This document shows, in pieces, positions 46,120 to 55,273 of a DNA stretch of 64,000 nt. The translations under genes were made by a program, and so were the position numbers. The stretch is from Parvibaculaceae bacterium PLY_AMNH_Bact1. GTDB lineage: Bacteria > Pseudomonadota > Alphaproteobacteria > Parvibaculales > Parvibaculaceae. The stretch covers positions 1,922,001 to 1,986,000 of the forward strand of contig CP126168.1 in the NCBI GenBank assembly GCA_032881465.1, written 5' to 3'. Numbering within the stretch: position 1 is the stretch's first letter; every line of letters starts with the position of its first letter. The notes below the pieces were generated by a model. That model ran no database searches. It was given only the letters and a program-made list of their open reading frames with translations, and had not been told where the DNA came from.

Positions 46120-46899
46120 TTAGAGGAGTTCCAGATATCTCGCAGTCGCATTTAGCATCTTTCGACGCTCCTCAAGACGCGCCTGCGCCTCTTCATCCCA
46201 TCCCCAGCGCTCTGCCTGCCAGGCTTCGTCCAGATGAGCCAAATCATGGGCCTTATCGGGACCAATATGAGTGTCGATCAAAGCAAGGCCCAAAACCAGC
46301 GAACCACACAAGGAAACCGCCTGGTGGAGACCAGCCAACTCAAATTCTGTCCGTGATGCAACGAAACCATGTAGCCGAGCCAGCGTTTCAGGCGCCTGTT
46401 CTTTAAAAATGACACCAGAGGCCAAGTCCAAGCGCGCCTGGTACTTTCCATCTAGCCAATCAAGCAACGGGTCCCATTGTTCCGCCTGTCGAGCTACGAG
46501 GCTCTCAGGGTCGTCTGCCCGATAACAAAGAAGGTCCGATCCGCCAAAAGCTGAGATTTCGTCGACGACTTCATCTTTCCGGGGACCCACGCGGTCAAGC
46601 GCCGTGTTTGCAAGCTTCGTAACAAGCATAGTCTCCGGGACGATGTGCGTTTCCTGGGCGTTCCACTCCTCCGCAATCGCGTCCCCCAGGGCCATCGTTG
46701 GAACACTGAGTTTGGCCCTCGCGGGCGTTTTGATCGGCCGACCATCAAGCTCAATCACAAACCCATCATCTGTCGCCCGAGCAGCCGCGCGCTCATAGAA
46801 ACGTTTCCGCAGATTAGCACTCGCACCATCACCTGGATGCGAGACAAATCGATCTGCGTTCAAAACCTTGTCTTTATCGTTCGTCACATCCGATCTCAC
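46120..46899 (-). CDS. ATP12-family chaperone for F1-ATPase assembly
   Basis: This 259-residue protein has the ATP12 pattern: RKRFYERAAARATDDGFVIELDGRPIKTPARAKLSVPT, then EEWNAQETHIVPETM, FGGSDLLCYRAD, and WDPLLDWLDGKY. In mitochondria and alphaproteobacteria ATP12 helps the alpha subunit enter the F1 sector. It starts at GTG 46899, overlapping the AsmA stop by GTGA. It is the last gene of a six-gene overlapping operon. Confidence 0.88.
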   Translation of the reverse strand: MRSDVTNDKDKVLNADRFVSHPGDGASANLRKRFYERAAARATDDGFVIELDGRPIKTPARAKLSVPTMALGDAIAEEWNAQETHIVPETMLVTKLANTALDRVGPRKDEVVDEISAFGGSDLLCYRADDPESLVARQAEQWDPLLDWLDGKYQARLDLASGVIFKEQAPETLARLHGFVASRTEFELAGLHQAVSLCGSLVLGLALIDTHIGPDKAHDLAHLDEAWQAERWGWDEEAQARLEERRKMLNATARYLELL

Positions 46900-48668
46900 T
46901 TAAATGGCGAGGACAGGACATCACCAACCCCCTCAATGATGCTCCCCGCGCCGTCGCCGGCGTTTTCAAGAACACCTTTATCGTCACTGCTGTCCGATCC
47001 GCTTCCCTTTCCCGTGCCAATCACTTCCAGACAAGCGCTTGTTTCATCCGCATCAAAATGCTCTGTGCTAATCAGCGGCAGCAATGCACCAATGCCACCC
47101 GTCAAAGCGCCAGCCCCCACGGCTACGGCAATCTCCCCGAGCAATGCGCCAGTGTCGGGCAGGACACTTGGCGATGTTAGGGAACCAGTGATGTTGACCG
47201 GTGTCGCCAGACTCAACAAACCGGGGTCATTTGGTTTGGGATTAAGACGTATGTCGACGGTCTCATCCCGCAGATTGATTGTGCCGGAGCCTGACGTACG
47301 CATCTCACTTGTCACGAGGGCAAGCGCCGAGAGTTTGCCGATACCGTCAGTAAAATCAACTTCGCCAATAAAGCAGGTAAGGTCGGCAACGCCTGCCTCG
47401 CCCCCATTTGGGATCAGAGCCCAAATCAGGTCCTTGGCAATCCACTCAAAGGCACTGGAATGAATGCTGCCACGCCCGGTTGCGACATCAATCTTCCCAT
47501 TTAGCTTTGACGCAATCTCCGCTAGTGAGCCACCGCCTGCTGATAGATCAAGACCGATATGTCCATCAACATCAATGAGGTCTGTGGCATTGACGTCCTT
47601 CAGGAACGTCCCAATATCGAAACCCGGCGCTGAAAGCGTAATACTTGCTCGCGGCGACCTTCCATCTGTCGCGCTGACATTTGCTTCTACCCGCCGCTCA
47701 CCATAGGTTGCAAATACAGGTGCGCTGAGCGATCCATCTTTAAGGGTCAAGGCAGTTTGAAAATCTGTGACCTCCAGGTCCTGATAGGTGAGGCTGTCAA
47801 CTGCGACATCGACCTCCCCGTTGAGAACACTCAAGGCACTGAATGGAAGCGGCGTTCTGCTGAACAAACCTTCTTGCACCGATCCGTCTGAATTGGAGGC
47901 ACCAAGCGCGCCCAGATCAATATCAGGCGCCGACAACTCGCCATCAATCGTGATCGGTGAATTTGCGCTGCTGCGGCTCCCCTTGAGCTGCCCGGTGAGT
48001 TCAATCTCGCCATAAGCAAGCTTGAGGTTACTGATGCGAAACGAACGCTCATCACCGACGATCAAGGCCGAGGCAGACGCCGGGCTAGCGTTAACGTCAC
48101 CAAACAACCCAATGGCAATCCCTTCTCCTCTCGGCTCAATATCTGCCCGCGTCAAGTCCACGTCAGTTGCCTCACCCCGCCGCCCGCTCTTATAGGTGAC
48201 GTGCACATCCTCAAGCACAACATGAGGAAGTCCAGCAGTCGATGTCTGCTCTTCTGAGACCGACTGCTCATCGTCTGAGGCGAGCCCGTCCAGCATCCAG
48301 TTCCCCTTGCCCCCAGGTCCTGTTTCCAGAAGAACCGTCGCGCCGCGAACGTCAAGCCGAGTTACGCCAAAGTCTGCGGAGAGAAGACTTAAGAGGGACA
48401 AACGGATCGCTATGCGATCGGCTGCAAACATTGTGGGGTCTGACCCCCAAGAGGCGTTGCCAAAGCGCACGTCCTTAGCAAGGATCGTTGGGGTCAATGA
48501 AAACCCCACTTGCAACGGCCCCGCCAACTCCACCTTCCGACCAGTCTGTTCTTCGGCGATCGACGCAATTTCACTCCGATAGGCATTGATGTCCAAGAAG
48601 GTGAGTCCGTAAAGCACACCGACCAGAATTACGACGAAGGCTAGCAAAGCAAGACCAAGTCTTTTCAT
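46896..48668 (-). CDS. AsmA family protein
   Basis: This 590-residue inner-membrane-anchored protein has one N-terminal membrane segment (LGLALLAFVVILVGVLYGLTF), then a short AsmA start (DINAYRSEIASIAEEQTGRKVELAGPLQVGFSLTP). Long beta-strands follow, and the C terminal part reads LRDETVDIRLNPKPNDPGLLSLATPVNITGSLTSPSV, the AsmA-2 domain signature. AsmA-like proteins are thought to move phospholipid toward the outer membrane. It overlaps the HAD gene before it and the ATP12 gene after it, each by 4 bp. Confidence 0.88.
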   Translation of the reverse strand: MKRLGLALLAFVVILVGVLYGLTFLDINAYRSEIASIAEEQTGRKVELAGPLQVGFSLTPTILAKDVRFGNASWGSDPTMFAADRIAIRLSLLSLLSADFGVTRLDVRGATVLLETGPGGKGNWMLDGLASDDEQSVSEEQTSTAGLPHVVLEDVHVTYKSGRRGEATDVDLTRADIEPRGEGIAIGLFGDVNASPASASALIVGDERSFRISNLKLAYGEIELTGQLKGSRSSANSPITIDGELSAPDIDLGALGASNSDGSVQEGLFSRTPLPFSALSVLNGEVDVAVDSLTYQDLEVTDFQTALTLKDGSLSAPVFATYGERRVEANVSATDGRSPRASITLSAPGFDIGTFLKDVNATDLIDVDGHIGLDLSAGGGSLAEIASKLNGKIDVATGRGSIHSSAFEWIAKDLIWALIPNGGEAGVADLTCFIGEVDFTDGIGKLSALALVTSEMRTSGSGTINLRDETVDIRLNPKPNDPGLLSLATPVNITGSLTSPSVLPDTGALLGEIAVAVGAGALTGGIGALLPLISTEHFDADETSACLEVIGTGKGSGSDSSDDKGVLENAGDGAGSIIEGVGDVLSSPFK

Positions 48669-49384
48669 GACGCATCTCCTTCAATCTCCAAAGAGCGTTT
48701 GGCAGCAGCATCACCTGACCAATGCGCATCCAGATAGGGAACAAGATCGTCAAAATGATCCAGCACGTGCGGAGCGCCATATGCCATCAATTCTTGTCGG
48801 TCATGATACCCCCAGGAAACTCCAACAGCATGGGCACCAGCATCCCGCCCCATCACGATATCGTAGCTCGTATCACCAAAAATAACCGTCTGTGATGCTG
48901 TAACACCCGCGTCACTCATCGCCTGCTGCATCATCGATGGGTGCGGTTTTGAGGGATGTTCGTCGGCAGTTTGCAGGGTCATGAAATGCCCCTGAATGTC
49001 ATGCAACTCCAGGATGTTCTGCAACCCTCGCTGCGATTTGCCCGTCGCCACACCAAGCAGCACGTCGTCCCTCATCGAGAGCTCATCAAGCGCTTTTTTC
49101 GCACCAGGAAAAAGCGGTTCGTGAAGGGACGGGTCCTGACGTAAATGAAAAAAAGCCTGGCGATAGCTCTCCTTCACCAGCGAGACCGTCGCCCCGTCCT
49201 CTTCAGGAAGCAATTTGGTGATCGCCTCTTCGAGAGAAAGACCCACAATGGAAAGCACCCTCTCGCGAGGTAACAACGACAGCGAGTGCGCTGAAAAAGC
49301 TCTATTCATCGCAGCCACGATCATGTGCTGACTGTCCACCAGCGTTCCGTCGCAATCAAAAACAACGAGCTTTAAGGCACTCAC
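48665..49384 (-). CDS. HAD-IA family phosphatase (phosphoglycolate phosphatase-like)
   Basis: This 239-residue protein has motif I VVFDCDGTLVDSQHM near residue 7 and motif II GVATGKSQRGL. The Lys motif is HPSKPHPSM and motif IV is VIFGDTSYDIVMGRDAGAHAVGV. This is the Gph-like arrangement. In many alphaproteobacteria the same gene follows rluC, as here. The substrate is not certain. It overlaps both neighbours by 4 bp. Confidence 0.87.
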   Translation of the reverse strand: MSALKLVVFDCDGTLVDSQHMIVAAMNRAFSAHSLSLLPRERVLSIVGLSLEEAITKLLPEEDGATVSLVKESYRQAFFHLRQDPSLHEPLFPGAKKALDELSMRDDVLLGVATGKSQRGLQNILELHDIQGHFMTLQTADEHPSKPHPSMMQQAMSDAGVTASQTVIFGDTSYDIVMGRDAGAHAVGVSWGYHDRQELMAYGAPHVLDHFDDLVPYLDAHWSGDAAAKRSLEIEGDAS

Positions 49385-50382
49385 AATTCCAACTCCGCAA
49401 ATGGATCACCATCATCTTGCTCATCGAGCGCCAGCAGTCTCCACGTAGCCGCCATATGATCCGACAGCGGCGCCGATACCGTGAACCTCCCCCCATCGGG
49501 ATGAGCGATATCCATGGATCGTGCATGTAGGTGCAAGGAGGAAGAAATTTCACCGCCAGGGTGCGCCTCTGCGCCACCATACTTTCCATCACCAACAATC
49601 GGACATTCAAGTGCTGCAACGGCATGCACGCGCAGCTGATGGGTCCGCCCTGTCACCGGCATGAAAGAGACCCAGGCAAGCTTCTGTCCGGCGCGGGCCA
49701 CTGTCGCAAAATGGGTTTCTGACGCCTGCCCTCCAGGGGTTCGATCTGGAACAGGCACCATACGTTCACCTGACCGCCCTGCCTGCTTTGCGAGCGTCAT
49801 ACGGATAGTTCCCCGCTCAGGCCGCGGAACGCCGACGGTAAGTGCCCAATAGACTTTCCTTGTATCTCTTTCCTTGAACGCCCGTGCGAGCTTCGATGCT
49901 GCCTTTGCGGTCCGCGCAAGCAGCAGAACACCACTCGTATCTCTATCTAATCTGTGGACCAACCGCGGACGTTCCGGGAAATCAAATTTGAGGCCTTCCA
50001 GCATTCCATCCAAATGCCGTTCCGTGCCAGTACCCCCTTGCACAGCTAAGCCGCTCGGCTTGTTGATCGCGATAATTGACGCATCTTTATGCAAGACGAG
50101 ACTCTGAACGAAGGCAGCTTCCTTTTTATCAAATGAGGATCGCGTCGGCTTCTTGTTTGGAACAAACCCATCCTGCCCACCAAAAGGTGGAACCCGAACC
50201 GTCTGCCCTGCTTCCAGGCGAACGTTGGCTTTAACCCGGCCGCCATCAACGCGGACCTGCCCTTTGCGAAGCAGCTTCTCCAGACGGGAATGCGCGAGCT
50301 CGGGATAATGGCGCTTGAACCAGCGGTCCACACGAAGCCCATCATCGTCTTCACTCACATCGACATGCGCGACACCACTCAT
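49381..50382 (-). CDS. rluC: RluA-family 23S rRNA pseudouridine synthase (RluC-like)
   Basis: This 333-residue protein has an N-terminal S4 RNA-binding domain (SRLEKLLRKGQVRVDGGRVK, about residues 30-80). The synthase core includes NKPSGLAVQGGTG and the catalytic Asp in LVHRLDRDTSGVLLLARTAK. RTHQLRVH and PIVGDGKYGG are conserved. RluC modifies uridines in the peptidyl transferase region. The start is ATG 50382, overlapping the crcB stop by ATGA. Confidence 0.9.
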   Translation of the reverse strand: MSGVAHVDVSEDDDGLRVDRWFKRHYPELAHSRLEKLLRKGQVRVDGGRVKANVRLEAGQTVRVPPFGGQDGFVPNKKPTRSSFDKKEAAFVQSLVLHKDASIIAINKPSGLAVQGGTGTERHLDGMLEGLKFDFPERPRLVHRLDRDTSGVLLLARTAKAASKLARAFKERDTRKVYWALTVGVPRPERGTIRMTLAKQAGRSGERMVPVPDRTPGGQASETHFATVARAGQKLAWVSFMPVTGRTHQLRVHAVAALECPIVGDGKYGGAEAHPGGEISSSLHLHARSMDIAHPDGGRFTVSAPLSDHMAATWRLLALDEQDDGDPFAELEL

Positions 50383-50759
50383 GAGAGAACGACCCGCATA
50401 AGCCATATTCCAAAGAAGAGTGCTAGAACAGCTCCGCCCAGCGACCCAAAGGCATAGAACGCCGCAACCCCAATATCTTTCCGCTCCAGAAGCAGCGAGA
50501 TATCAAGAGAAAATGCAGAAAAGGTAGTGAACCCGCCGAGCACACCGGTCACAAGGAAGGCCCGAACCTCAGGCGACACTTGAAACCGCAGCGCCAGCGC
50601 CTCAACAATCACACCCATCACAAAGGACCCAAGAATATTGACCCCAAGTGTCCCCCACGGAAAACCAGGTCCAAAAAATCGCAATGCCTGAGCGGCAAAA
50701 AGGTAGCGGCCAGTAGCGCCCACAGCACCGCCAAGCGCCACGGCAATCAACATTTTCAC
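50379..50759 (-). CDS. crcB: Fluoride channel CrcB/Fluc
   Basis: This 126-residue protein has four membrane segments. It begins MKMLIAVALGGAVGATGRYLFAAQ and contains WGTLGVNILGSFVMG (the pore Asn) and VTGVLGGFTTFSAFSLD, the Phe-box residues of Fluc channels. It exports fluoride as a dimer. The GTG start at 50759 overlaps the rarA stop (GTGA), and ATG 50753 is the alternative. No fluoride riboswitch is possible within this tight operon, and none is seen before rarA. Confidence 0.93.
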   Translation of the reverse strand: MKMLIAVALGGAVGATGRYLFAAQALRFFGPGFPWGTLGVNILGSFVMGVIVEALALRFQVSPEVRAFLVTGVLGGFTTFSAFSLDISLLLERKDIGVAAFYAFGSLGGAVLALFFGIWLMRVVLS

Positions 50760-52063
50760 GATTGCCTCTCCTCTCTCAGTTTTTGCCAATAGGCCAACCG
50801 TTTCGCTATATCCCGCTCGAACCCGCGTTCGACAGGTCTATAGAAACGCTGTCGGGACATCTCGTCAGGGAAATAGTCCTGGCCGGAAAATCCATCCGGC
50901 GCGTCATGGTCATACTCATATCCGGCGCCATACCCAAGCTCTTTCATGAGCTTTGTGGGCGCATTAAGAATGTGGGCCGGTGGTGCAACAGATCCGGTTT
51001 CTTTCGCCGTCTTCATCGCACCCTTGAACGCTGTATATTGCGCGTTCGACTTAGGCGCACTGGCCACATAGAGGACGGCTTGCGCAAGCGCGAGCTCCCC
51101 CTCTGGACTTCCCAAAAATTCATACGTGTTTTTTGCGGCCAAAGTTTGAACCAATGCCTGGGGGTCTGCGAGCCCAATGTCCTCAATTGCCATCCGCACA
51201 ATGCGTCGGAGGATGAAGAGCGGATCTTCGCCTCCATCCAGCATGCGGGCGAGCCAATAGAGGGACGCATCTACATCAGATCCGCGAACCGACTTGTGGA
51301 GCGCGCTTATGAGATTGTAGTGCCCCTCGCGCGACTTGTCGTAAATCGGCGCGCGCCTCTGCATCAGTTTCGTGAGCGTCTGCGTGTCGAGCGGGTCCGC
51401 CGGGGCCAGCGCGAGGATCTCCTCCGCCAGATTGAGAACAAATCGCCCGTCTCCGTCCGCCATCGCCCGAAGCGCAATTCGCGCATCATCCGTGAGCGCC
51501 AGCTTTTCCCCGACAAACGCTTCGGCCCGCGACAGAAGCTCCTCAAGCGCCTCATCATCCAGTCGATTGAGAACCAAAACCTGTGCTCGGGACAAGAGAG
51601 CGGCGTTAAGCTCAAAAGAGGGATTCTCAGTTGTCGCGCCAACAAGGATGACCGTGCCATCCTCCATCACGGGCAGAAAACTATCCTGCTGCGCCCGGTT
51701 GAACCGATGGATCTCATCAACAAAGAGAAGTGTGCTGCGACCCTGAGTTCTCCGTAGCCGTGCTGCTTCAAAAACCTTCTTCAGGTCTGCAACACCTGAG
51801 AAGACAGCCGAGACCTGCTCAAACGCAAGCCCCACGGCATCCGCAAGGAGCCGCGCCGTCGTAGTTTTGCCGGTCCCTGGTGGTCCCCAGAAAATGATGG
51901 AGGATAGATGGCCCGACGCTACCATGCGCCCAATGGGACCCTCCGGCCCGATCAGATGCGTCTGTCCAACCACTTCTGAAAGCGCCGCAGGTCTCAGCCG
52001 GTCCGCGAGCGGTCGCGGTGCCTCTTGAGTGCTTTCGGAAGGGGTATGAAACAAGTCAGCCAT
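50756..52063 (-). CDS. rarA: Replication-associated recombination protein RarA (MgsA)
   Basis: This 435-residue AAA+ ATPase begins with RPLADRLRPAALSEVVGQTHLIGP. Walker A is WGPPGTGKTTTARLLAD and Walker B is TLLFVDEIHRFNRAQQDSFLP. The C-terminal part has YNLISALHKSVRGSDVDASLYWLARM and the AYAYDHD-like GYEYDHDAPDGFSGQDYFPD, typical of RarA/MgsA. It acts at stalled replication forks. It is the first gene of the overlapping run rarA–crcB–rluC–HAD–asmA–ATP12. Confidence 0.93.
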   Translation of the reverse strand: MADLFHTPSESTQEAPRPLADRLRPAALSEVVGQTHLIGPEGPIGRMVASGHLSSIIFWGPPGTGKTTTARLLADAVGLAFEQVSAVFSGVADLKKVFEAARLRRTQGRSTLLFVDEIHRFNRAQQDSFLPVMEDGTVILVGATTENPSFELNAALLSRAQVLVLNRLDDEALEELLSRAEAFVGEKLALTDDARIALRAMADGDGRFVLNLAEEILALAPADPLDTQTLTKLMQRRAPIYDKSREGHYNLISALHKSVRGSDVDASLYWLARMLDGGEDPLFILRRIVRMAIEDIGLADPQALVQTLAAKNTYEFLGSPEGELALAQAVLYVASAPKSNAQYTAFKGAMKTAKETGSVAPPAHILNAPTKLMKELGYGAGYEYDHDAPDGFSGQDYFPDEMSRQRFYRPVERGFERDIAKRLAYWQKLREERQS

Positions 52064-52119
52064 GCTGAAGATTTAGCATGTTTTGCCAGTTGGCACCGAC
52101 GGCCGTGTACAAGATTTTT

Positions 52120-52710
52120 CTATTTGAGCGCCAAACCTGTTGCAATCTGCCGGACAACCCAGCGATTAAATTCTGCCCGGGCTTTGCTGTCGCCCGCAAG
52201 GCTGACACTTGCCAGAAAGGCGCCTCCAACAAGGTCTTCCCCAATCAGGAAGGTGTTTAGGAGCGCAAGTGAATACCGCACATCACCCTCCCTCTGCGCA
52301 TTTTGCGGCTCTTCACAGAGTTTCTTCACAATCGGGTCAAAAAGGCCCTGCCCTTCACTTTCCCATCCCTCTGCCGCCAACCAGGTAGCCAGACGTCCAA
52401 ATTTACGTCCTTGGTAGAGTTCCGTGAGTTTCGCGGCCAACTCAGTCACCATGTCCGCACTCGACGTCATGCTGCTTGCTATGTCAGCGATCTCATTTTG
52501 TAACTTCCGTCCCGCTTCCTTTAGGAGCGCCGTCATCAAGCCTTTACGGTTTCCAAAATGGTAGTGGATCGCGGCATCAGTGATCCCCAGGTCATCGGCG
52601 ATCACCTGGACGCGGACAGCGTCAGGGCCCCCAATGATGAGGTAATGCTCCGCTCTGGAAAGAATATTCTTTTGAGCGGCCTCTGGGCTCAACCGCTTTC
52701 GCTCTGCCAT
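52120..52710 (-). CDS. TetR/AcrR family transcriptional regulator
   Basis: This 196-residue protein has the N-terminal DNA-binding domain ILSRAEHYLIIGGPDAVRVQVIADDLGITDAAIHYHFGNRKGLMTALL (about residues 17-64) with the usual YHFGNRKGL recognition helix. The rest is a helical ligand domain. It is divergent from an alpha/beta hydrolase gene. A perfect palindrome in the 87-bp gap is the likely operator. The effector is unknown. Confidence 0.88.
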   Translation of the reverse strand: MAERKRLSPEAAQKNILSRAEHYLIIGGPDAVRVQVIADDLGITDAAIHYHFGNRKGLMTALLKEAGRKLQNEIADIASSMTSSADMVTELAAKLTELYQGRKFGRLATWLAAEGWESEGQGLFDPIVKKLCEEPQNAQREGDVRYSLALLNTFLIGEDLVGGAFLASVSLAGDSKARAEFNRWVVRQIATGLALK

Positions 52711-52755
52711 ATAGCCCTCTAAATCCGATTTGACTTCATCCCTTACTTAGTTTAC

Positions 52756-52774
52756 TCAAAGTATATAACTTTGA
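52756..52774. promoter_or_regulatory. Palindromic operator of the TetR-type regulator
   Basis: TCAAAGT (52756-52762) – ATATA – ACTTTGA (52768-52774) is a perfect inverted repeat of 7 bp with a 5-bp spacer. It lies centrally in the gap between the TetR gene and the divergent hydrolase gene, in the position expected to repress both. Confidence 0.75.
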
Positions 52775-52797
52775 CAAGTCGAAGTAACGGAGTCTCC

Positions 52798-53679
52798 ATG
52801 CAAGCAGACATCGAACATCTTTCCCGAGTGGCCCAAATCGCAGGATTGGACATCCAGATTGAAGCACCGCGCCATCATCATGCGGTTCTGAATTGCCGCC
52901 GGTTTCATTTCGTTGAGTGGGGAACCGCCGGAAACCCGCCCCTACTCTTCCTTCATGGCGGCAATCAGTCCGCTCGAACCTGGGATATTGTCTGCCTCGC
53001 CCTGGCGGACCGCTTTCATTGCATCGCCCTCGACCAACGGGGCCATGGCGACAGCGAGTGGTCATATGAAGGTCACTACAGACCGGAACATCACGCAGAA
53101 GATTTTGCCGCCCTGTCAAAGCATCTGGGGTGGAAGCGTTTCGGTCTGATTGGAATGTCGATGGGCGGAATCAACGCCTTAAGCTTCGCATCCCAGAACT
53201 GGCAACACCTCAGCGCACTCGTTTGCGTCGATGTTGGCCCCTTCGTTCAAATGGACAAAGCAAAAGCGCTCGTCTCCTTCGTACAAGCAAACACCAAGCG
53301 CCAGTCTTTCGATGATTTTGTGAACGCTGCTCTTACACATAACCCGCGACGCAAGGAAGAGCTCCTTCGACATAGCTTGACGCATACCACGAGAGAACTG
53401 TCCGACGGTTCATGGAGTTGGAAAGCAGACAGGCGCGAAAAACTCGATATGACCGAAATGTCCGGGCGCCTGAACAAACTGGAACAAGCCTGCCGACACA
53501 TCGAGTGCCGAACCCTTGTGGTCCGAGGAGAGAAGAGTCCAACCTTTAGCAAGGAAGACGCGCAGCGGTTTGTCCATCTACTGCCGAATGGCGAGCTCAC
53601 TGTCGTGGCAAACGCTGGGCACACGGTTCAAGGCGACAACCCCAAAGGGCTGATCAAAGCGTTGGAAGGCTTCCTTTAG
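52798..53679 (+). CDS. Alpha/beta hydrolase
   Basis: This 293-residue hydrolase has LFLHGGNQSARTWD as oxyanion loop and IALDQRGHGDSEW. The nucleophile elbow is IGMSMGGINALS. An acid residue in VRGEKSPTF and the catalytic His in NAGHTVQGDNP complete the triad. There is no signal peptide. It may hydrolyse an ester or lactone that is also the effector of the neighbouring TetR regulator. The start is ATG 52798 after CGGAGTC. Confidence 0.87.
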   Translation: MQADIEHLSRVAQIAGLDIQIEAPRHHHAVLNCRRFHFVEWGTAGNPPLLFLHGGNQSARTWDIVCLALADRFHCIALDQRGHGDSEWSYEGHYRPEHHAEDFAALSKHLGWKRFGLIGMSMGGINALSFASQNWQHLSALVCVDVGPFVQMDKAKALVSFVQANTKRQSFDDFVNAALTHNPRRKEELLRHSLTHTTRELSDGSWSWKADRREKLDMTEMSGRLNKLEQACRHIECRTLVVRGEKSPTFSKEDAQRFVHLLPNGELTVVANAGHTVQGDNPKGLIKALEGFL

Positions 53680-53695
53680 GAAGATAGTCTGACTG

Positions 53696-55150
53696 CTACC
53701 CGCGCACGCGGGCCGAAAAGCGTTCGCCGCCCCGCTCAATAGTGAACTCCCACTCCGCGCGTCGAGCGCTTGTCAGCCGCTGCAGCTCGTCCACACTGTC
53801 GACCTCGTCCGCCGCAACAGCCCTGATCATATCGCCCGGTTGAATGCGCAGACGGTGTGCTGCACTTCCCCGCTTCACACGTAGAACGACCACACCCCGC
53901 AAAAAGGGATCGAGCTGAAGCTCTTCAGCAAAGGCGGGCGACAAATTGCCGACGGTCGCACCGGAAAATGGGTGACGACCGCTGAGATCAGCAATTTCGC
54001 GGGCTGGGTCTTCAGGCGCGGCTTCCAGGGCAATGCGGGCGCGGTTCGCGCTGCCATCCCGGCGATATTTGATATCAATACGTCCCCCAACCCCCTTCGT
54101 AGCTAAACGGTAGCGAACCGATTGAGGGTCAATCACTTCCCGCCCATCCACTTCATAGATGACGTCGCCCGTCTCAAGACCTGCCCTATCAGCTGGTCCG
54201 TCTGGATAGGTCCGCTGAACCATGGCACCGCCCGGACGGTCGAGCCCCAGCGACTCCGCAAGATCGGACGTCACCACCTGAAGCGACGCGCCAAGCCAGG
54301 GACGCTCTACGCCGGTGCTTCCACCAACTGCCGAGTCGGCAACCGCACGCACCATGTTGGACGGAATGGCAAAGCCAATCCCGACAGACCCGCCCGACCG
54401 CGAGAAGATCGCCGTGTTAATGCCAACGAGTTGACCATCCATGGTGACAAGCGCACCACCTGAGTTCCCTGGGTTGATCGCCGCATCTGTCTGAATGAAG
54501 AACTGGTAGTCCGTTGCGCCAACCTGGGTGCGTGCAAGCGCCGACACGATGCCGCTCGTAACGGTTTGCCCCACCCCGAAAGGATTGCCTATCGCTAAGA
54601 CCAGATCACCGACCTCCAACGTATCGCTGTCCCTGAAGGTAAGCGCAGGGAGCGACGCGCCTTCTGTATCAATCTTGAGGATCGCAAGGTCAGTTCTCTC
54701 ATCGGCAAGAATGAGTTCTGCTTCAAACTCACGACGATCAGCAAGCGCGACCGTGAAGACGTCACCGTTTGCCACCACATGGTTATTGGTGACGATGATC
54801 CCGTCAGCCCCTACAATCACCCCAGATCCAAGCGACTGCTGCACCCGCTCCTGCGGCATGCCGAAACTGAACCGATCCCCAAAGAATTGTTTGAAGAAGG
54901 GGTCGTTGAAGAGCGGGCTTTGCGGACGCTCCTGGACAACCCGCTTGGAATAGACATTCACAACTGCCGGGGCAACATCTCGCACCACAGGCGCAAAAGA
55001 CATCTGCATCTCGGCCCAGGAACCTGGAACAACTCGGGTGTCAGCCCGAGCAGTGCTGCCCAAAGCCAAAACCAAGCCGCCGAAAAGAACCAAGGCCGCC
55101 GCAGACCAAACAATCGAAAACCAAGAATCTGAGATCATTTCCAACACCAT
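53696..55150 (-). CDS. Periplasmic DegP/DegQ-type serine protease with two PDZ domains
   Basis: This 484-residue protein has an N-terminal signal or anchor segment (IVWSAAALVLFGGLVLALGSTARA). The trypsin-like domain has His in VTNNHVVANG, Asp in DERTDLAILK and Ser in NPGNSGGALV, followed by the Do-type loop. Two PDZ domains follow (about 290-385 and 395-484, with GAMVQRTYPDGPADRAGLETGD and GVVVLRVKRGSAAHRL). It degrades or refolds misfolded periplasmic proteins. The start is placed at ATG 55150. ATG 55138 and GTG 55177 are also in frame. Confidence 0.9.
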   Translation of the reverse strand: MVLEMISDSWFSIVWSAAALVLFGGLVLALGSTARADTRVVPGSWAEMQMSFAPVVRDVAPAVVNVYSKRVVQERPQSPLFNDPFFKQFFGDRFSFGMPQERVQQSLGSGVIVGADGIIVTNNHVVANGDVFTVALADRREFEAELILADERTDLAILKIDTEGASLPALTFRDSDTLEVGDLVLAIGNPFGVGQTVTSGIVSALARTQVGATDYQFFIQTDAAINPGNSGGALVTMDGQLVGINTAIFSRSGGSVGIGFAIPSNMVRAVADSAVGGSTGVERPWLGASLQVVTSDLAESLGLDRPGGAMVQRTYPDGPADRAGLETGDVIYEVDGREVIDPQSVRYRLATKGVGGRIDIKYRRDGSANRARIALEAAPEDPAREIADLSGRHPFSGATVGNLSPAFAEELQLDPFLRGVVVLRVKRGSAAHRLRIQPGDMIRAVAADEVDSVDELQRLTSARRAEWEFTIERGGERFSARVRG

Positions 55151-55187
55151 GACGCCCGTACCCGCCGGTTCGTCCACCTAAGCCTAA

Positions 55188-55217
55188 ATATTGAGAGCCA
55201 AATCAGGTACTTGCAAG
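55188..55217 (-). promoter_or_regulatory. Possible sigma-32 (RpoH) promoter of the DegP-type gene
   Basis: On the minus strand CTTGCA (55217-55212) and CTCAATAT (55195-55188) are 16 bp apart. They match the RpoH pattern CTTG / CCCCATNT at most positions. It lies about 40 bp before ATG 55150, and a heat-shock-type control would fit a DegP protease. The -10 match is imperfect. Confidence 0.3.
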
Positions 55218-55273
55218 ACAAACCTCAATGAAGCTCTGATCAAAGTAAACGATGGCGCGCACGCCATTAGTCA

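Noticed and set aside
50379-50759. Fluoride riboswitch for crcB
   Set aside because: crcB starts inside the end of rarA, leaving no leader, and nothing resembling the riboswitch was seen before rarA.
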